From: Micromonospora ureilytica
GTDB taxonomy: Bacteria > Actinomycetota > Actinomycetes > Mycobacteriales > Micromonosporaceae
Length of the DNA: 64,000 nt
Assembly: GCF_015751765.1 (NCBI RefSeq)
Contig: NZ_JADOTX010000001.1
Span: 3,472,001 to 3,536,000, forward strand
Direction: 5' to 3'
Shown here: one piece after another, positions 28,713 through 37,747 of the stretch
Layout of the letters: every line of letters begins with the position of its first letter
Numbering within the stretch: position 1 is the first letter of the stretch
The notes under the pieces: model-generated
The model's database searches: none
Told to the model about the DNA's origin: nothing
The model's input: the letters and a program-made list of their open reading frames with translations, nothing else
Made by a program: the position numbers and the translations under genes

Positions 28713-29686
28713 CGCGCGGGAGCCCTTTCGTGGTCGGGTCGGTCGGCCCGGGTGTCGGGCTGACCGGTGAGGGTGAGGAAGACGTCGTCGAGGTCGGGGG
28801 TGTGCACGGAGAGCCCCGCAACGCTGATCGAGGCGCCGTCGAGCTGGTCGAGCAGGGATCGCAGCGACCCGACCCCGCCGTCACTCGGCACCTGGAGGGT
28901 GAGCGCCGCGTCGTCCCGGGTGCCGGCCTCGAACGTTCGGGCCGCCGAGTCGAGCCCCTCCTGGTCGGCGAACTGCAACACGACGTGGCCGCCCGGGATG
29001 AGCCGCTTGAGCTCGCGTGGCGTGCCCTCGGCGATCAGTCGGCCGTGGTCGAGGAACGCCACCCGGTCGGCGAGCTGGTCGGCCTCCTCCAGGTACTGCG
29101 TGGTGAGCAGGATGGTGACGCCCTCGGCGGCGAGTGCGCGGATGATGTGCCACATGGCCCGGCGGCTACGCGGGTCGAGGCCGGTGGTCGGCTCGTCGAG
29201 GAAGATGACGCGGGGATCGCCGACCAGGGTCATCGCGAGGTCGAGCCGGCGGCGCATGCCACCGGAGTACGTCGACACCGGCTTGGCCGCCGCCTCGGTC
29301 AGGTCGAACTGGTCGAGCAGGTCGGCGATCCGTCGCCGACCGGCGGCCCTGTCCAGGTGGCACAGGTCGGCCATCAGGGTCAGGTTCTCCCGACCGGTGA
29401 GCAGGTTGTCGACGGCGGAGAACTGGCCGGTGACGCCGATCAGCGCGCGTACCGCGTCGGGCTCTCGGGCCAGGTCGTTGCCGAAGATGCGGGCGTCGCC
29501 GCCGTCGGCGTTGATCAGGGTGGAGAGGATCTGCACTGTGGTGGTCTTGCCGGCGCCGTTGGGACCGAGCAACGCGAAGATCGTGCCCTCGGTGATCATC
29601 AGGTCGATGCCGTCCAGCACGACCTTGTCGCCGTAGGACTTGCGCAGGTCGGTGGCGACGATCGCGGGGTTCATGGAGCTGGTCAT
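28709..29686 (-). CDS. ABC transporter ATP-binding protein (DrrA-like)
   Basis: A 325-residue ATPase with Walker A GPNGAGKTTT (about residue 40), Q-loop GVTGQFSAVDNLLTGRENL, signature YSGGMRRRLDLAMTL, Walker B VIFLDEPTTGLDPRSR and H-loop TTQYLEEADQLADRV. The tail (about 225-325) is the extended C-terminal domain of DrrA-type proteins. It drives export through the overlapping permease. The upstream DUF4097 gene ends 33 bp from its start, suggesting one operon with the ribbon-helix-helix gene. Confidence 0.93.
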   Translation of the reverse strand: MTSSMNPAIVATDLRKSYGDKVVLDGIDLMITEGTIFALLGPNGAGKTTTVQILSTLINADGGDARIFGNDLAREPDAVRALIGVTGQFSAVDNLLTGRENLTLMADLCHLDRAAGRRRIADLLDQFDLTEAAAKPVSTYSGGMRRRLDLAMTLVGDPRVIFLDEPTTGLDPRSRRAMWHIIRALAAEGVTILLTTQYLEEADQLADRVAFLDHGRLIAEGTPRELKRLIPGGHVVLQFADQEGLDSAARTFEAGTRDDAALTLQVPSDGGVGSLRSLLDQLDGASISVAGLSVHTPDLDDVFLTLTGQPDTRADRPDHERAPAR

Positions 29687-29719
29687 GGTCTCCTCATTTG
29701 TGGTCGGCGGGGCTGTGGG

Positions 29720-30562
29720 TCAGGCGCGGCGGATCATGATGTCGCCGTAGGAGGTGTTCGCCCGGACCTCGACCGTCTCGTCGGTCTGGGCCGGGCTGTC
29801 GGTCGACTCCAGCGCGTTGTGCACGCGGCCGTGCTTGGAACTGACGTCGAGCCAGGCAGCGGTACCGCGACGGATGCCGACCTCGATCGCGCCGAAGGAG
29901 GTCTGCGCGTCGACCGCGCCGCGGGTGACCTCACCCAGCCGGAGGTTGCCGTAGGCGGTGCGCGCCGTCACCGAGGCATGTGAGGCGTCCACTGTGATGT
30001 CGCCGTAGGCCGTGTTGATCCGGACGTCGCCACCGCTGCGGCCGATCCAGCAGTCGCCGGACGAGTTCTTGATCTCGGCGGTGCCGTCGACAGCGCCGAT
30101 GCGCACCTTGCCGGACGAGGCCTTCACCCGGGCGGAGCCCAGCACATGCTCGACCGCCACCTCGCCGTGGCTACTGTCGATCTCCAACGGTCCGGTCTCG
30201 TCGAGTCGGATGCCGCTGCCGGTCTTGATCCGACACTCGCCGAGCCGACCCTCGCAGCGGAACGCCGCCCATTCCGCCTCGGCGTATACCCGTGACCCGG
30301 TCGGCACCTCGATCTGGACGTCGACCGACGGCCCGGGGCCGAACCCGTAGCGGCGCCAGCTCTTCGGCACCCGGATCACCAGTCGCCCGGCGGCGAACTC
30401 GACGGTGCTCTGTTCGGCGGCGCTCACGTCGGCCTTGCTCGACGGGTCACGGGGCCGCACCGTCACCACAGTGTCGGTGCGGTCGCTCGCGGCGATCCAG
30501 GCATCGCCGATCGGCAGCTCGATCTGGACGGAAATCGGTTCTGGCGTCTCGAAAACAGGCAT
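29720..30562 (-). CDS. DUF4097-family beta-helix protein
   Basis: A 280-residue cytosolic protein without signal peptide. From about residue 110 it consists of short beta-solenoid repeats: KTGSGIRLDETGPLEIDSSH, SARVKASSGKVRIGAVDGTA, KNSSGDCWIGRSGGDVRI, TAYGDITVDASHASVTART and AYGNLRLGEV. This is the DUF4097 pattern. Such proteins occur beside DrrAB exporters and ribbon-helix-helix regulators in actinomycetes; their role is unknown. The ATG at 30562 is preceded by GGGAG. Confidence 0.85.
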   Translation of the reverse strand: MPVFETPEPISVQIELPIGDAWIAASDRTDTVVTVRPRDPSSKADVSAAEQSTVEFAAGRLVIRVPKSWRRYGFGPGPSVDVQIEVPTGSRVYAEAEWAAFRCEGRLGECRIKTGSGIRLDETGPLEIDSSHGEVAVEHVLGSARVKASSGKVRIGAVDGTAEIKNSSGDCWIGRSGGDVRINTAYGDITVDASHASVTARTAYGNLRLGEVTRGAVDAQTSFGAIEVGIRRGTAAWLDVSSKHGRVHNALESTDSPAQTDETVEVRANTSYGDIMIRRA

Positions 30563-30635
30563 GGTGGTCTCCCGAACTGTGGTCGGCGAAGGTCGCCGCT
30601 GGCCAGCGGCGTGATGGTGGAAGGGGTACGGGGAG

Positions 30636-31160
30636 TTAGCGGGCCCAGCCGGTGAAGTGCTGGCCGGAGATCGGCTCCACCCGGCGGGGTGGACGACGCT
30701 GCGTGTCGCCTGCCCCGATGGCACCGGCGACAGCGCGCACCAGCCAGGCATTGACCGAGAGCCCGGCGCGGCCGGCGGCGTCCTCGACGCTGGCCTTCAG
30801 GTGATCGGGAAGCCGCAGGTTGATCCGCGAGGTGCCGCCCTCCTCACCGTCGGGCGCGGACACCGGCACCGACAGCGGTGGCGGGCCGCTGGGCTCGCTC
30901 GTCACCTCGACCGGCGGGCTGGCCGGCGTCACCACGAAGTCGGGCTCGCGCCCGCGCAACCGGACGTGCACCGAACCCGGCGCGAGGTCACGGGTGATCT
31001 CGTCGGCCGCGTCGGAGAGCGCTTCCAGCAGCGTGAGACGGGTGGCCGCCTCCAACTGCGCGAAGAGTCGTTCGGCCAGCGCTCTGGCCTCCGGGTCCAC
31101 GCCCTCCGCGGCCACGGCGAACTCGTTACGCAGGTTCTCGACGTATGACCTCAGCTCCAT
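30636..31160 (-). CDS. HicB-like ribbon-helix-helix regulator
   Basis: A 174-residue protein. The N-terminal half is helical and charged (MELRSYVENLRNEFAVAAEG); the middle is proline-rich. The C-terminal part contains a ribbon-helix-helix: SRINLRLPDHLKASVEDAAG, then RAGLSVNAWLVRAVAGA, as in HicB and Arc-type DNA-binding proteins. No toxin gene is next to it, so it is probably an autoregulator of this exporter operon and not a working antitoxin. An upstream in-frame ATG (31196) exists, but direct repeats that look like its operator cover that stretch, so 31160 is preferred. Confidence 0.75.
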   Translation of the reverse strand: MELRSYVENLRNEFAVAAEGVDPEARALAERLFAQLEAATRLTLLEALSDAADEITRDLAPGSVHVRLRGREPDFVVTPASPPVEVTSEPSGPPPLSVPVSAPDGEEGGTSRINLRLPDHLKASVEDAAGRAGLSVNAWLVRAVAGAIGAGDTQRRPPRRVEPISGQHFTGWAR

Positions 31161-31209
31161 GGCACCATCATGGCACCACTTTGGCTCAGGATGCAACAGT
31201 CATGGCTCA
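31159..31209. promoter_or_regulatory. Direct-repeat operator candidate at the ribbon-helix-helix gene
   Basis: ATGGCACCA occurs at 31159-31167 and 31170-31178 (period 11 bp), followed by TGGCTCA at 31182-31188 and 31203-31209. Repeated half-sites about one helical turn apart are typical for ribbon-helix-helix proteins. Confidence 0.5.
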
Positions 31210-31251
31210 AGAAGGTGCCGCCGCCTGGCTCCGCTGCGGGTCACCAGGCTC

Positions 31252-32394
31252 TCAAAGATCGCCGAAAACCCTTCGGACCAGGTGATTCGCGTCCTCTTGA
31301 CGCAGGCCGGAGGCGACCAGGAGGTCACTGACGGTCGTCCGGACCTGTGCGACCACGACCGCACCGGAGAAGCCGACACCGTCCCGATAGGCGTGCCCGG
31401 CCGTCCGGACCGCCCGCAGTGCCTGCTCGCGCGCCCGATTCGGCTCAGCGCCCGCGGCGAACTGCCGCTTGAGCAGGCGGACGGCCTCGGCGAGATCGGC
31501 CACCGCCGTCGGCAACGACTCCGGCACCGGCTCGCCGTCCTCGATGAGCGTCACCGACCGTCGGATCAGGGTGCCGCTGTTGCGCATCGCCCGGTCGATC
31601 GGCTCCGCCGCCTGCGCGTAGCGGCCCACCGGCCCGTGGCGTTGGTGCCAGTACACGGGTGACAGGGTGCTCGCCTCCCGGGCACCCTGGGTCGCCTCGA
31701 CGAACGCCTTCAACCGGCCGGCGCTCTGTCGCAGCTCACCCCGGGCGGTACGGGCCCGATCGGCATCACGCTCGGTCAGCGCCTCGGCGGCGGCATCGAG
31801 CTGGGCCGCCAGCAGATCCAGCGCCGGCCGCGCGGCCCGGTTGAGCACCCGCAGCGGATTCAGCGGCAGCAACACGGCGGTGACCAGCAGCGCCACCCCT
31901 CCCCCGACGAGCGCGTCCACGAACCGGGGGATCTCCAGATCACGGACGGCCGGGCTGAGCGTGGCGATGAGCACAGCCGTCGCCCCGGCCTGGACCACCA
32001 CCGCCGCGCTGCCCACGAGGAAGAGGGCGACGACGATCGCCAGGACGACGATCAGGGCGAGCTGCCACCACCCGATGCCGATCACCACCAGCAGCAGGTC
32101 GCCGATCAACACCCCGACGGTGACACCGATGATCAGCTCGACGGTGCGACGCAACCGCTGGCCGACGGACGCGGCGAGCGTCGAGACGGCGGAGATCGGC
32201 GCGAAGACCGGCTGCGACACCTGCAGCAGCGAGTGCGCCACGAACCAGGACAGCCCTGCGGCCAGGCCGGCCTGCAGGGCGAGGCCGCCGATGGTCCGTA
32301 CCCGGCGGCCCCGCTCGCGCAACGTTTCCACCACGCGGTCCCAGAGCCGCACGGTCGACGGGCCCGCGTCCGCTCCGCGCCGGGCAGCGACCAT
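31252..32394 (-). CDS. FUSC-family (aromatic acid exporter-like) membrane protein
   Basis: A 380-residue protein. The N-terminal half has five or six hydrophobic segments (about 37-190), including GLSWFVAHSLLQVSQPVFAP, TVELIIGVTVGVLIGDLLLV and the FUSC-like LVGGGVALLVTAVLLPLNPL. The C-terminal half (about 200-380) is a soluble helical domain rich in Arg/Ala/Glu. This resembles one half of a fusaric-acid-resistance/AaeB-type exporter. The gene stands alone, between the ribbon-helix-helix gene and the SDR gene. Confidence 0.82.
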   Translation of the reverse strand: MVAARRGADAGPSTVRLWDRVVETLRERGRRVRTIGGLALQAGLAAGLSWFVAHSLLQVSQPVFAPISAVSTLAASVGQRLRRTVELIIGVTVGVLIGDLLLVVIGIGWWQLALIVVLAIVVALFLVGSAAVVVQAGATAVLIATLSPAVRDLEIPRFVDALVGGGVALLVTAVLLPLNPLRVLNRAARPALDLLAAQLDAAAEALTERDADRARTARGELRQSAGRLKAFVEATQGAREASTLSPVYWHQRHGPVGRYAQAAEPIDRAMRNSGTLIRRSVTLIEDGEPVPESLPTAVADLAEAVRLLKRQFAAGAEPNRAREQALRAVRTAGHAYRDGVGFSGAVVVAQVRTTVSDLLVASGLRQEDANHLVRRVFGDL

Positions 32395-32451
32395 GGCGGC
32401 ACCTACCCCGCCACGACCGGATCAATCCTCGCCGGCACGGGCCGGCCGCGC

Positions 32452-33420
32452 TCAGCGCGAGGTGAGCGCCCTCTCGGCGTACGCCCAGAGCCGGTCGGCC
32501 GCAGCCGGGTCCAGCGCATGAGCGGCGACCCCACCTGTGGCATCGGGGCCACCGGGAACGACCTCGGCCTCCTGGTTGTCGTCGAAGTACCGGCCGCCGA
32601 CGCCGTCGAGCAGGGGCGAACCGGCGAGCAGCACGGTGGTCGACGCGCCCTGGGCGGGCTTCTTGTAGTACTCCGCCTCGATGAGGTTGCCCGCTTCGTC
32701 CATCGCGCCCATCGCCCGCATCGTGTCGTCATCGATGTGGCGCTGGAGGTTGGTGAAGATGTACCCGGGGTTGAGGGCGTTCGCGGTGATCCCGTCGCTC
32801 GCCCACTGGCGGGTGATGCCGACCGCGAGCAGGGCCTCCGCGGTCTTCGACTGGCCGTAGGCCGACCACGGGTCGTACGGGCGCCGCTCGAACTGCGGGT
32901 CGTCGAAATCGAAGGGCGTGGCCAGGTGCGCCCCGGAGCTGACCATCACGACCCGGGCGCCCTTGGCGGCCCGCAGGTTGTCGTGCAGCCCTCGGGCCAG
33001 CGCGAAGTGGCCGAGGTGGTTCGTCGCGAGCTGGAGTTCCCAGCCCTCGGCAGTCAACTGGCGGGTCGGGATCGCCATGATTCCGGCGTTGGCGACCAGC
33101 ACGTCGAGCGGGCCCTGCCAGGCCGCGACGAAGGCGTCTACCGACGCCAGGTCGGCGAGATCGAGGGCGGACGACCGGACCGTACCCCGGGTGGCAACCG
33201 TGGCGAACTCCTCGGCGAGCCCGTCGGCCGCTCGGGGATTCCGGGTCGCGATGGTGACCTCGGCACCGGCCCCTGCCAGCGCGCGTACCGTCTCGGCACC
33301 GATGCCGGAGGCGCCCCCGGTGACGATCATTCGGCGCCCGGTCAGGTCGACACCATCGAGGACCTCGGCGGCGGTGGTGCGGGCGCCGAACGGGGTGGTG
33401 AGGCGTGGGTTCGCTGTCAT
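32452..33420 (-). CDS. Short-chain dehydrogenase/reductase
   Basis: A 322-residue NAD(P)-dependent oxidoreductase. The cofactor site is MIVTGGASGIGAETVRALAG (TGxxxGIG), then LVANAGIMAIP. The catalytic set is serine in VMVSSGAHL and YGQSK (YxxxK). Length and the RPYDPWSAYGQSK region fit the retinol-dehydrogenase-like SDR subgroup. It is divergently transcribed from the AraC-type gene 84 bp away, which probably controls it. Confidence 0.92.
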   Translation of the reverse strand: MTANPRLTTPFGARTTAAEVLDGVDLTGRRMIVTGGASGIGAETVRALAGAGAEVTIATRNPRAADGLAEEFATVATRGTVRSSALDLADLASVDAFVAAWQGPLDVLVANAGIMAIPTRQLTAEGWELQLATNHLGHFALARGLHDNLRAAKGARVVMVSSGAHLATPFDFDDPQFERRPYDPWSAYGQSKTAEALLAVGITRQWASDGITANALNPGYIFTNLQRHIDDDTMRAMGAMDEAGNLIEAEYYKKPAQGASTTVLLAGSPLLDGVGGRYFDDNQEAEVVPGGPDATGGVAAHALDPAAADRLWAYAERALTSR

Positions 33421-33504
33421 GAAACCCAGGCTACGAACCCACGACTTGGACTGCCTATAGCCTGGAGTCCTTCATACTTTCGTGAGCGTCCAGAGGAGGT
33501 GAGG
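33421..33504. promoter_or_regulatory. Divergent promoter region of the SDR and AraC genes
   Basis: This 84-bp region contains nested inverted repeats: GGACT (33448-33452) with AGTCC (33466-33470), and AGGCTA (33428-33433) with TAGCCT (33458-33463). They are plausible sites for the AraC-type regulator. Confidence 0.4.
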
Positions 33505-34446
33505 ATGGATCCGCTGGAGGACGTCCTGGCCCTGCTCGGCGCGACGAGCCACGTTTCCGCCGGCCTGGTCGGGGGCGGGCGCTGGGCAGTCGGTTTCGAC
33601 CCTCCGTCCGGGGCCAAGTTCAACGCCGTCCGGCGCGGCCGATGCTCGCTGCTGGTCGAGGGCCACGCCGATCCCATCAACCTCGGTGCGGGGGACTGCT
33701 TCCTGCTGACCCGACCGGCGGCCTACACCCTCTTCAGCGACCCCGATGCGCCGGTCGAGCCCGCGTACCCGATCTTCGCGGCCACCGCCGACGGCGTGGC
33801 ACACGTCGGCGACGGTGACGACGTGTTCCTCATCGGCGGCGCCTTCGCCCTGGGCGGACGGGCTCGTAGCCTCCTGTTGGACAACCTTCCGCCGGTTATC
33901 CACGTGCCCGCCGACACCCCGGAGGCCGATACCGTCCAGTGGGCCCTCGGCGAGATCGACGCGGAACTGCGCTCGACGCGACTCGGCTCCCACCTCGTCG
34001 CCGAGCACCTGGCGCTCGTCCTGCTGATCCGGGTCCTGCGGCTGCACCTGGCACGCGCCGAACAGCCCACGTCCGGGTGGCTGGCCGGTCTCACCGACCC
34101 GGTGGTCGCTCCCGCGCTACGCGCGATGCACGCGCGACCCGCGCACCCTTGGACGGTGGACGAGGTCGCCCGAGCGGCCAGTGTCGCCAGGTCGACGCTG
34201 GCGGCCCGCTTCAAGAAAGTCGTCGGGGTGGGTCCGCTGGAGTACCTGACCGGGTGGCGGATCGAGCTCGCGGCGGATCGCCTTCGGCGCGGCTCCGACA
34301 CGGTCGCCACCATCGCCCAGGCTGTCGGGTACGGCTCGGAGAGCGCGCTGAGCGTGGCCTTCAAGCGCACCACCGGCCTGTCGCCACGCGCCTACCGCAC
34401 CCAGTTGGCGAAGGCGGGCCGGAACGACGTACCTGACCGACGGTGA
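33505..34446 (+). CDS. AraC-family transcriptional regulator (cupin type)
   Basis: A 313-residue regulator. The N-terminal cupin-like domain (about 20-190) includes CSLLVEGHADPINLGAGDCF, where a ligand-binding barrel is expected. The C-terminal domain has two AraC helix-turn-helix units: PWTVDEVARAASVARSTLAA and TVATIAQAVGYGSESALSVA, then FKRTTGLSPRAYR. The start ATG follows a strong GAGGAGG; the frame is open far upstream but that part is antisense to the SDR gene. Its neighbour and likely target is the divergent SDR gene. Confidence 0.92.
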   Translation: MDPLEDVLALLGATSHVSAGLVGGGRWAVGFDPPSGAKFNAVRRGRCSLLVEGHADPINLGAGDCFLLTRPAAYTLFSDPDAPVEPAYPIFAATADGVAHVGDGDDVFLIGGAFALGGRARSLLLDNLPPVIHVPADTPEADTVQWALGEIDAELRSTRLGSHLVAEHLALVLLIRVLRLHLARAEQPTSGWLAGLTDPVVAPALRAMHARPAHPWTVDEVARAASVARSTLAARFKKVVGVGPLEYLTGWRIELAADRLRRGSDTVATIAQAVGYGSESALSVAFKRTTGLSPRAYRTQLAKAGRNDVPDRR

Positions 34447-34543
34447 CCGACGGTCGGGCCCAACCTGGGCGGTAGCGCCCCGGCCAGCCGCGATTGAGGG
34501 CGAACGGATCGGGTAGACCCGGCTCTGCCGTCACCGCGGTCGG

Positions 34544-36853
34544 TTGCCCCGTCGGGTGACGTCGGGTGGGTCGCGGGACAAGGCTGCGAGACGCCTCGGG
34601 GGGACGTCGAATGGATCAGCGCGGTTGAGCGGGCCGGACGACTCCGGTGACGTCGTGGAGCTACGGGTGCACGGAGTCTCCGGCGCGAGCGCCGCACAGG
34701 TGCTGAACCTGCAACAGATCGGGCAGGTCGCCGGTGACCGCAATGGCGGGTTCTACCGGCCGCGCCCCCGGAACTCGGACAGCACCGGCACGCACGGGGT
34801 GACGGTTGAGGCGTACCGCTGGGGTGACCTGCCCTCCGGGACCGTGGCCCGCACCCTGGCGGTGGTCTTCCTGCTCCCCTTCATGCTTGTCAACGTCGCG
34901 ATCTGGATGCGCCCGGCGAACCCCGGCTCCGAGGCGACGGTCAAGTCCCTGTGCCGGCTGCTGGCGCTCACCCTCACCGTGTTGTACGTGCTCGCCATCG
35001 CCGGCGTCGCCCTGGACCTCGTCGGTTGGAAGTGCCTGGCTTCGCCGGACTGCCTGGCCGGGCGCAGTTGGTTGTCCTGGTTGGGTGGACGGCCGGTCGG
35101 GCTGCGGCTGGCGGTGCTCGCGCTGGTCCCGGCCGCCGCGATCGGCCTGATCTGGCGGGTCAGCTGCCGTCCCGGGCGGACCTTCGAGGCGTTCCGGGCA
35201 CCCGATCAGGGCAGCTCCACGTCTCGGCTGGGCACTGTCGGCCAGTGGGACGCCGAGCCGCTGGTGGGCCGGTTGCGCGCCATCCACGTCGCCGCGGCCT
35301 TCGCGACGCTGGATCTCGTCCTGCTGCTGGCCCGGGGTGCCAGTGACGCCTCGCCGGCCACGATCGCGCTGGCGGCGATCACGGGGGTGATCCTGACGGG
35401 CTGCGTAGGGCTGCTCTGCACACCGCCGCTGATGGACCGGGCCCCCGGCAACCAGCGGCTCGACCGGGTCACCCGCACACTCCGAACCGCTGCCATCGTC
35501 CTGACCGTGGTCGTCGTGGCACACGTGTCGGCCAGCTCGCAACCCTGGCCTGAGGAGCGGGAACTCCCCGGTTACGACTCGACGCTGACTGGTCTGTTCG
35601 TGGCGCAGACGACGCTGTTGGCCGCCCTCGGCGTGGTGCTGCTCTGGCACCGGAGCCGGGAACACGGCGCCCCGCTCTTCGGACTGGGCGCTCTCGTTGT
35701 CGCCGCCACCGGGATCAGCATGGCGGTGGCGTACTCCGCCGAACTGGTCTACCGGGTGGCGGACTTCCTGGACCGCGACGTACCGACCGGAGCGGGCATC
35801 GCCTCCGGCCCACCCCGCGCCTACACCTGGGCGATCTTCGGCTTCTTCCGGGCGGTGCTGGTCACCGCGATCATCGCCGTCCTCGTCATCCTGATCTCCC
35901 GCCGGAGTCGACGCCGGGCCGCGGCGGCGATAGTCGCGCGCGACTTCCCGGACCCGCCGGCCGAGGCAGGCCCCCGGCTGCGGCAGGTCCGAGACGCGAT
36001 AGCCCGGGCTCGCTTCACCGAGAAGCTGGTGCCGTTGGCAGTGCTCTACGGTTGCCTCGCCGGACTCGGCACGGCCACCACCACCATCGGCCTGCTCGGG
36101 CAGGTCCCGAGCGACGTCCTCGAGCGGAACATCGGATTGCCGGCGGGCGCGATCACGTTCGCCATCGCGTTCGGTAGCTGGGTGATCGCGGCGATCATCC
36201 TCGCTCTGATCATCGGCGGCATCTTCGCGTACCGGACCGAGCCGTACCGCCGGCACATCGGTGTCCTCTGGGACCTCGGCACCTTCTGGCCCCGGGCCGC
36301 CCACCCGTTCGCGCCGCCCTGCTACTCGGAGCGGGCGGTGCCGGAACTGGCCCGCCGGATCACCTACCTCGTCGAGCGCGGCGACGCGGTGCTGCTCACC
36401 GGGCACAGCCACGGCTCGGTTCTGCTCGCCGCCACGGTGCTCCAACTGCCGCCGCAGGTCGGTGACCGGGTCGCCCTGCTCACCCACGGATCGCCGCTGC
36501 GCCGCCTCTACGCCCGGCTCTTCCCCGCCTACGTCGACGACGCGGCACTGCGCGAGATCGGCCGTCGGGTGGGTTGGCGCTGGGTGAACCTGTGGCGCGA
36601 CACGGACCCGATCGGTGGCTGGATCTTCTCGCCGCGTCCCGCACCCGCGCCGGCCACCACCGGTGACCCGGCCGGCGCTGTGGATCGTCGACAGCGTGAC
36701 CCCGGTGACGTGGTGACACCCCCCGGGGACAGCGTCGCCCCACCCATCCACGGGCACTGGCCGGGCGAGTCCGACGAGCCGTTCACCGAGGCGGTACGGG
36801 AGTTGGTGCAGCGTCTCGGTGGGCGGGCCGGGCCGCCCGGGACGCCGGGGTAG
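34544..36853 (+). CDS. Large membrane protein with split alpha/beta-hydrolase motifs
   Basis: A 769-residue protein of unknown function. Near the N-terminus is VELRVHGVSG (about residue 37), resembling the HG oxyanion segment of alpha/beta hydrolases. Residues about 100-560 contain some ten transmembrane segments. The C-terminal soluble part has the nucleophile elbow LLTGHSHGSVLLAA (GxSxG), LTHGSPLRRLYARLFP, NLWRDTDPIGGWIF (possible acid) and HGHWPGESD (possible catalytic His). So it may be a serine hydrolase whose fold is interrupted by a membrane domain. The start is uncertain: TTG at 34544, TTG at 34625 and GTG codons near 34655 all fit, none with a strong ribosome binding site. Confidence 0.7.
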   Translation: MPRRVTSGGSRDKAARRLGGTSNGSARLSGPDDSGDVVELRVHGVSGASAAQVLNLQQIGQVAGDRNGGFYRPRPRNSDSTGTHGVTVEAYRWGDLPSGTVARTLAVVFLLPFMLVNVAIWMRPANPGSEATVKSLCRLLALTLTVLYVLAIAGVALDLVGWKCLASPDCLAGRSWLSWLGGRPVGLRLAVLALVPAAAIGLIWRVSCRPGRTFEAFRAPDQGSSTSRLGTVGQWDAEPLVGRLRAIHVAAAFATLDLVLLLARGASDASPATIALAAITGVILTGCVGLLCTPPLMDRAPGNQRLDRVTRTLRTAAIVLTVVVVAHVSASSQPWPEERELPGYDSTLTGLFVAQTTLLAALGVVLLWHRSREHGAPLFGLGALVVAATGISMAVAYSAELVYRVADFLDRDVPTGAGIASGPPRAYTWAIFGFFRAVLVTAIIAVLVILISRRSRRRAAAAIVARDFPDPPAEAGPRLRQVRDAIARARFTEKLVPLAVLYGCLAGLGTATTTIGLLGQVPSDVLERNIGLPAGAITFAIAFGSWVIAAIILALIIGGIFAYRTEPYRRHIGVLWDLGTFWPRAAHPFAPPCYSERAVPELARRITYLVERGDAVLLTGHSHGSVLLAATVLQLPPQVGDRVALLTHGSPLRRLYARLFPAYVDDAALREIGRRVGWRWVNLWRDTDPIGGWIFSPRPAPAPATTGDPAGAVDRRQRDPGDVVTPPGDSVAPPIHGHWPGESDEPFTEAVRELVQRLGGRAGPPGTPG

Positions 36854-36861
36854 CGGGCCGC

Positions 36862-37617
36862 TCAGTGTCCCCGGCCCGCCCGGGCACGCCAGTCGTCCAG
36901 GGCGGTGCTGGCGAGGCGGGCACCGTCGGCCGGGACGAGCGAGCGTTCGCCCAGCTTGGCGCCGAAGTACCGGGCGTCCGGGTCGGCCACCACCGAACGA
37001 CGGTCCTGCTGGTCGGCGAGGAGGGATCGGCCCAACTCGTCGAGGCGGAACTGCTCCGGGCCGGCGACCTCGACCACGGAGTCCGTCGGCGCGCCGAGCA
37101 CGACCTCGGCCACCGCGGTCGCGACGTCGTCCGCGGCCATCGGCTGAATGAGCACCGGCGCGAGGTGCACGGTGTCGCCGTCCGTGGCGGTGTCGATGAT
37201 GCCCTGGAGGAACTCGAAGAACTGGGTGGCGTGCACCACCGAGTACGGGAGTCCGGACGCGACGATGAGCTTCTCCTGGGCGACCTTCGCGCGCATGTAC
37301 CCGCTGTCCGGGATCCGGTCGCACCCCACGATGGAGAGCGCCACGTAGTGATCCACCCCGGCGTCCGACGCGGCGGCGAGGAGCGTCCGGGTGGATGTCT
37401 CGAAGAACTCCAGCACGGCGGCGTCCTCGAACGACGGCGAGTTCGACACGTCGACGACTACCTCGGCGCCGGTGAGCACATCGGCCACTCCCTCGCCGGT
37501 CAGGGTGTTCACGCCGGTCTTCGGCGATGCCGGCACCGCCTCGTGGCCCTGGCCGGCGAGGCGGTCCACGAGCTTGGAACCGATGAGGCCGCTGCCCCCG
37601 ATGACGACGATCTTCAT
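36862..37617 (-). CDS. NAD(P)-binding NmrA-like/atypical SDR protein
   Basis: A 251-residue protein beginning MKIVVIGGSGLIGSKLVDRL, the GxxGxxG dinucleotide site of atypical SDRs. Further features are VVVDVSNSPSFEDAAVLEFF, HYVALSIVGCDRIPDSGYMR (in place of a full YxxxK motif) and FFEFLQGIIDTA. NmrA-like members sense or use NAD(P)H and often act on quinones or small carbonyls; the substrate is not evident. It converges with the large membrane-protein gene (8 bp apart) and diverges from the methyltransferase gene. Confidence 0.85.
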   Translation of the reverse strand: MKIVVIGGSGLIGSKLVDRLAGQGHEAVPASPKTGVNTLTGEGVADVLTGAEVVVDVSNSPSFEDAAVLEFFETSTRTLLAAASDAGVDHYVALSIVGCDRIPDSGYMRAKVAQEKLIVASGLPYSVVHATQFFEFLQGIIDTATDGDTVHLAPVLIQPMAADDVATAVAEVVLGAPTDSVVEVAGPEQFRLDELGRSLLADQQDRRSVVADPDARYFGAKLGERSLVPADGARLASTALDDWRARAGRGH

Positions 37618-37747
37618 GCTCGCACCACGTCCTGTCTGCACTGGGTTGGATCGTGCTGCCAATCAGTAAGACGGAAAGCGTGCGCGGATGCAGGACAATC
37701 GCCGGAGAAAGAGTTCTCGGCAGAACACACCATCCCTGGAGGTCGAC

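Noticed and set aside
30636..31160. A complete HicAB toxin-antitoxin system
   Set aside because: Only the ribbon-helix-helix side is present; no HicA-like small toxin gene flanks it on either strand.
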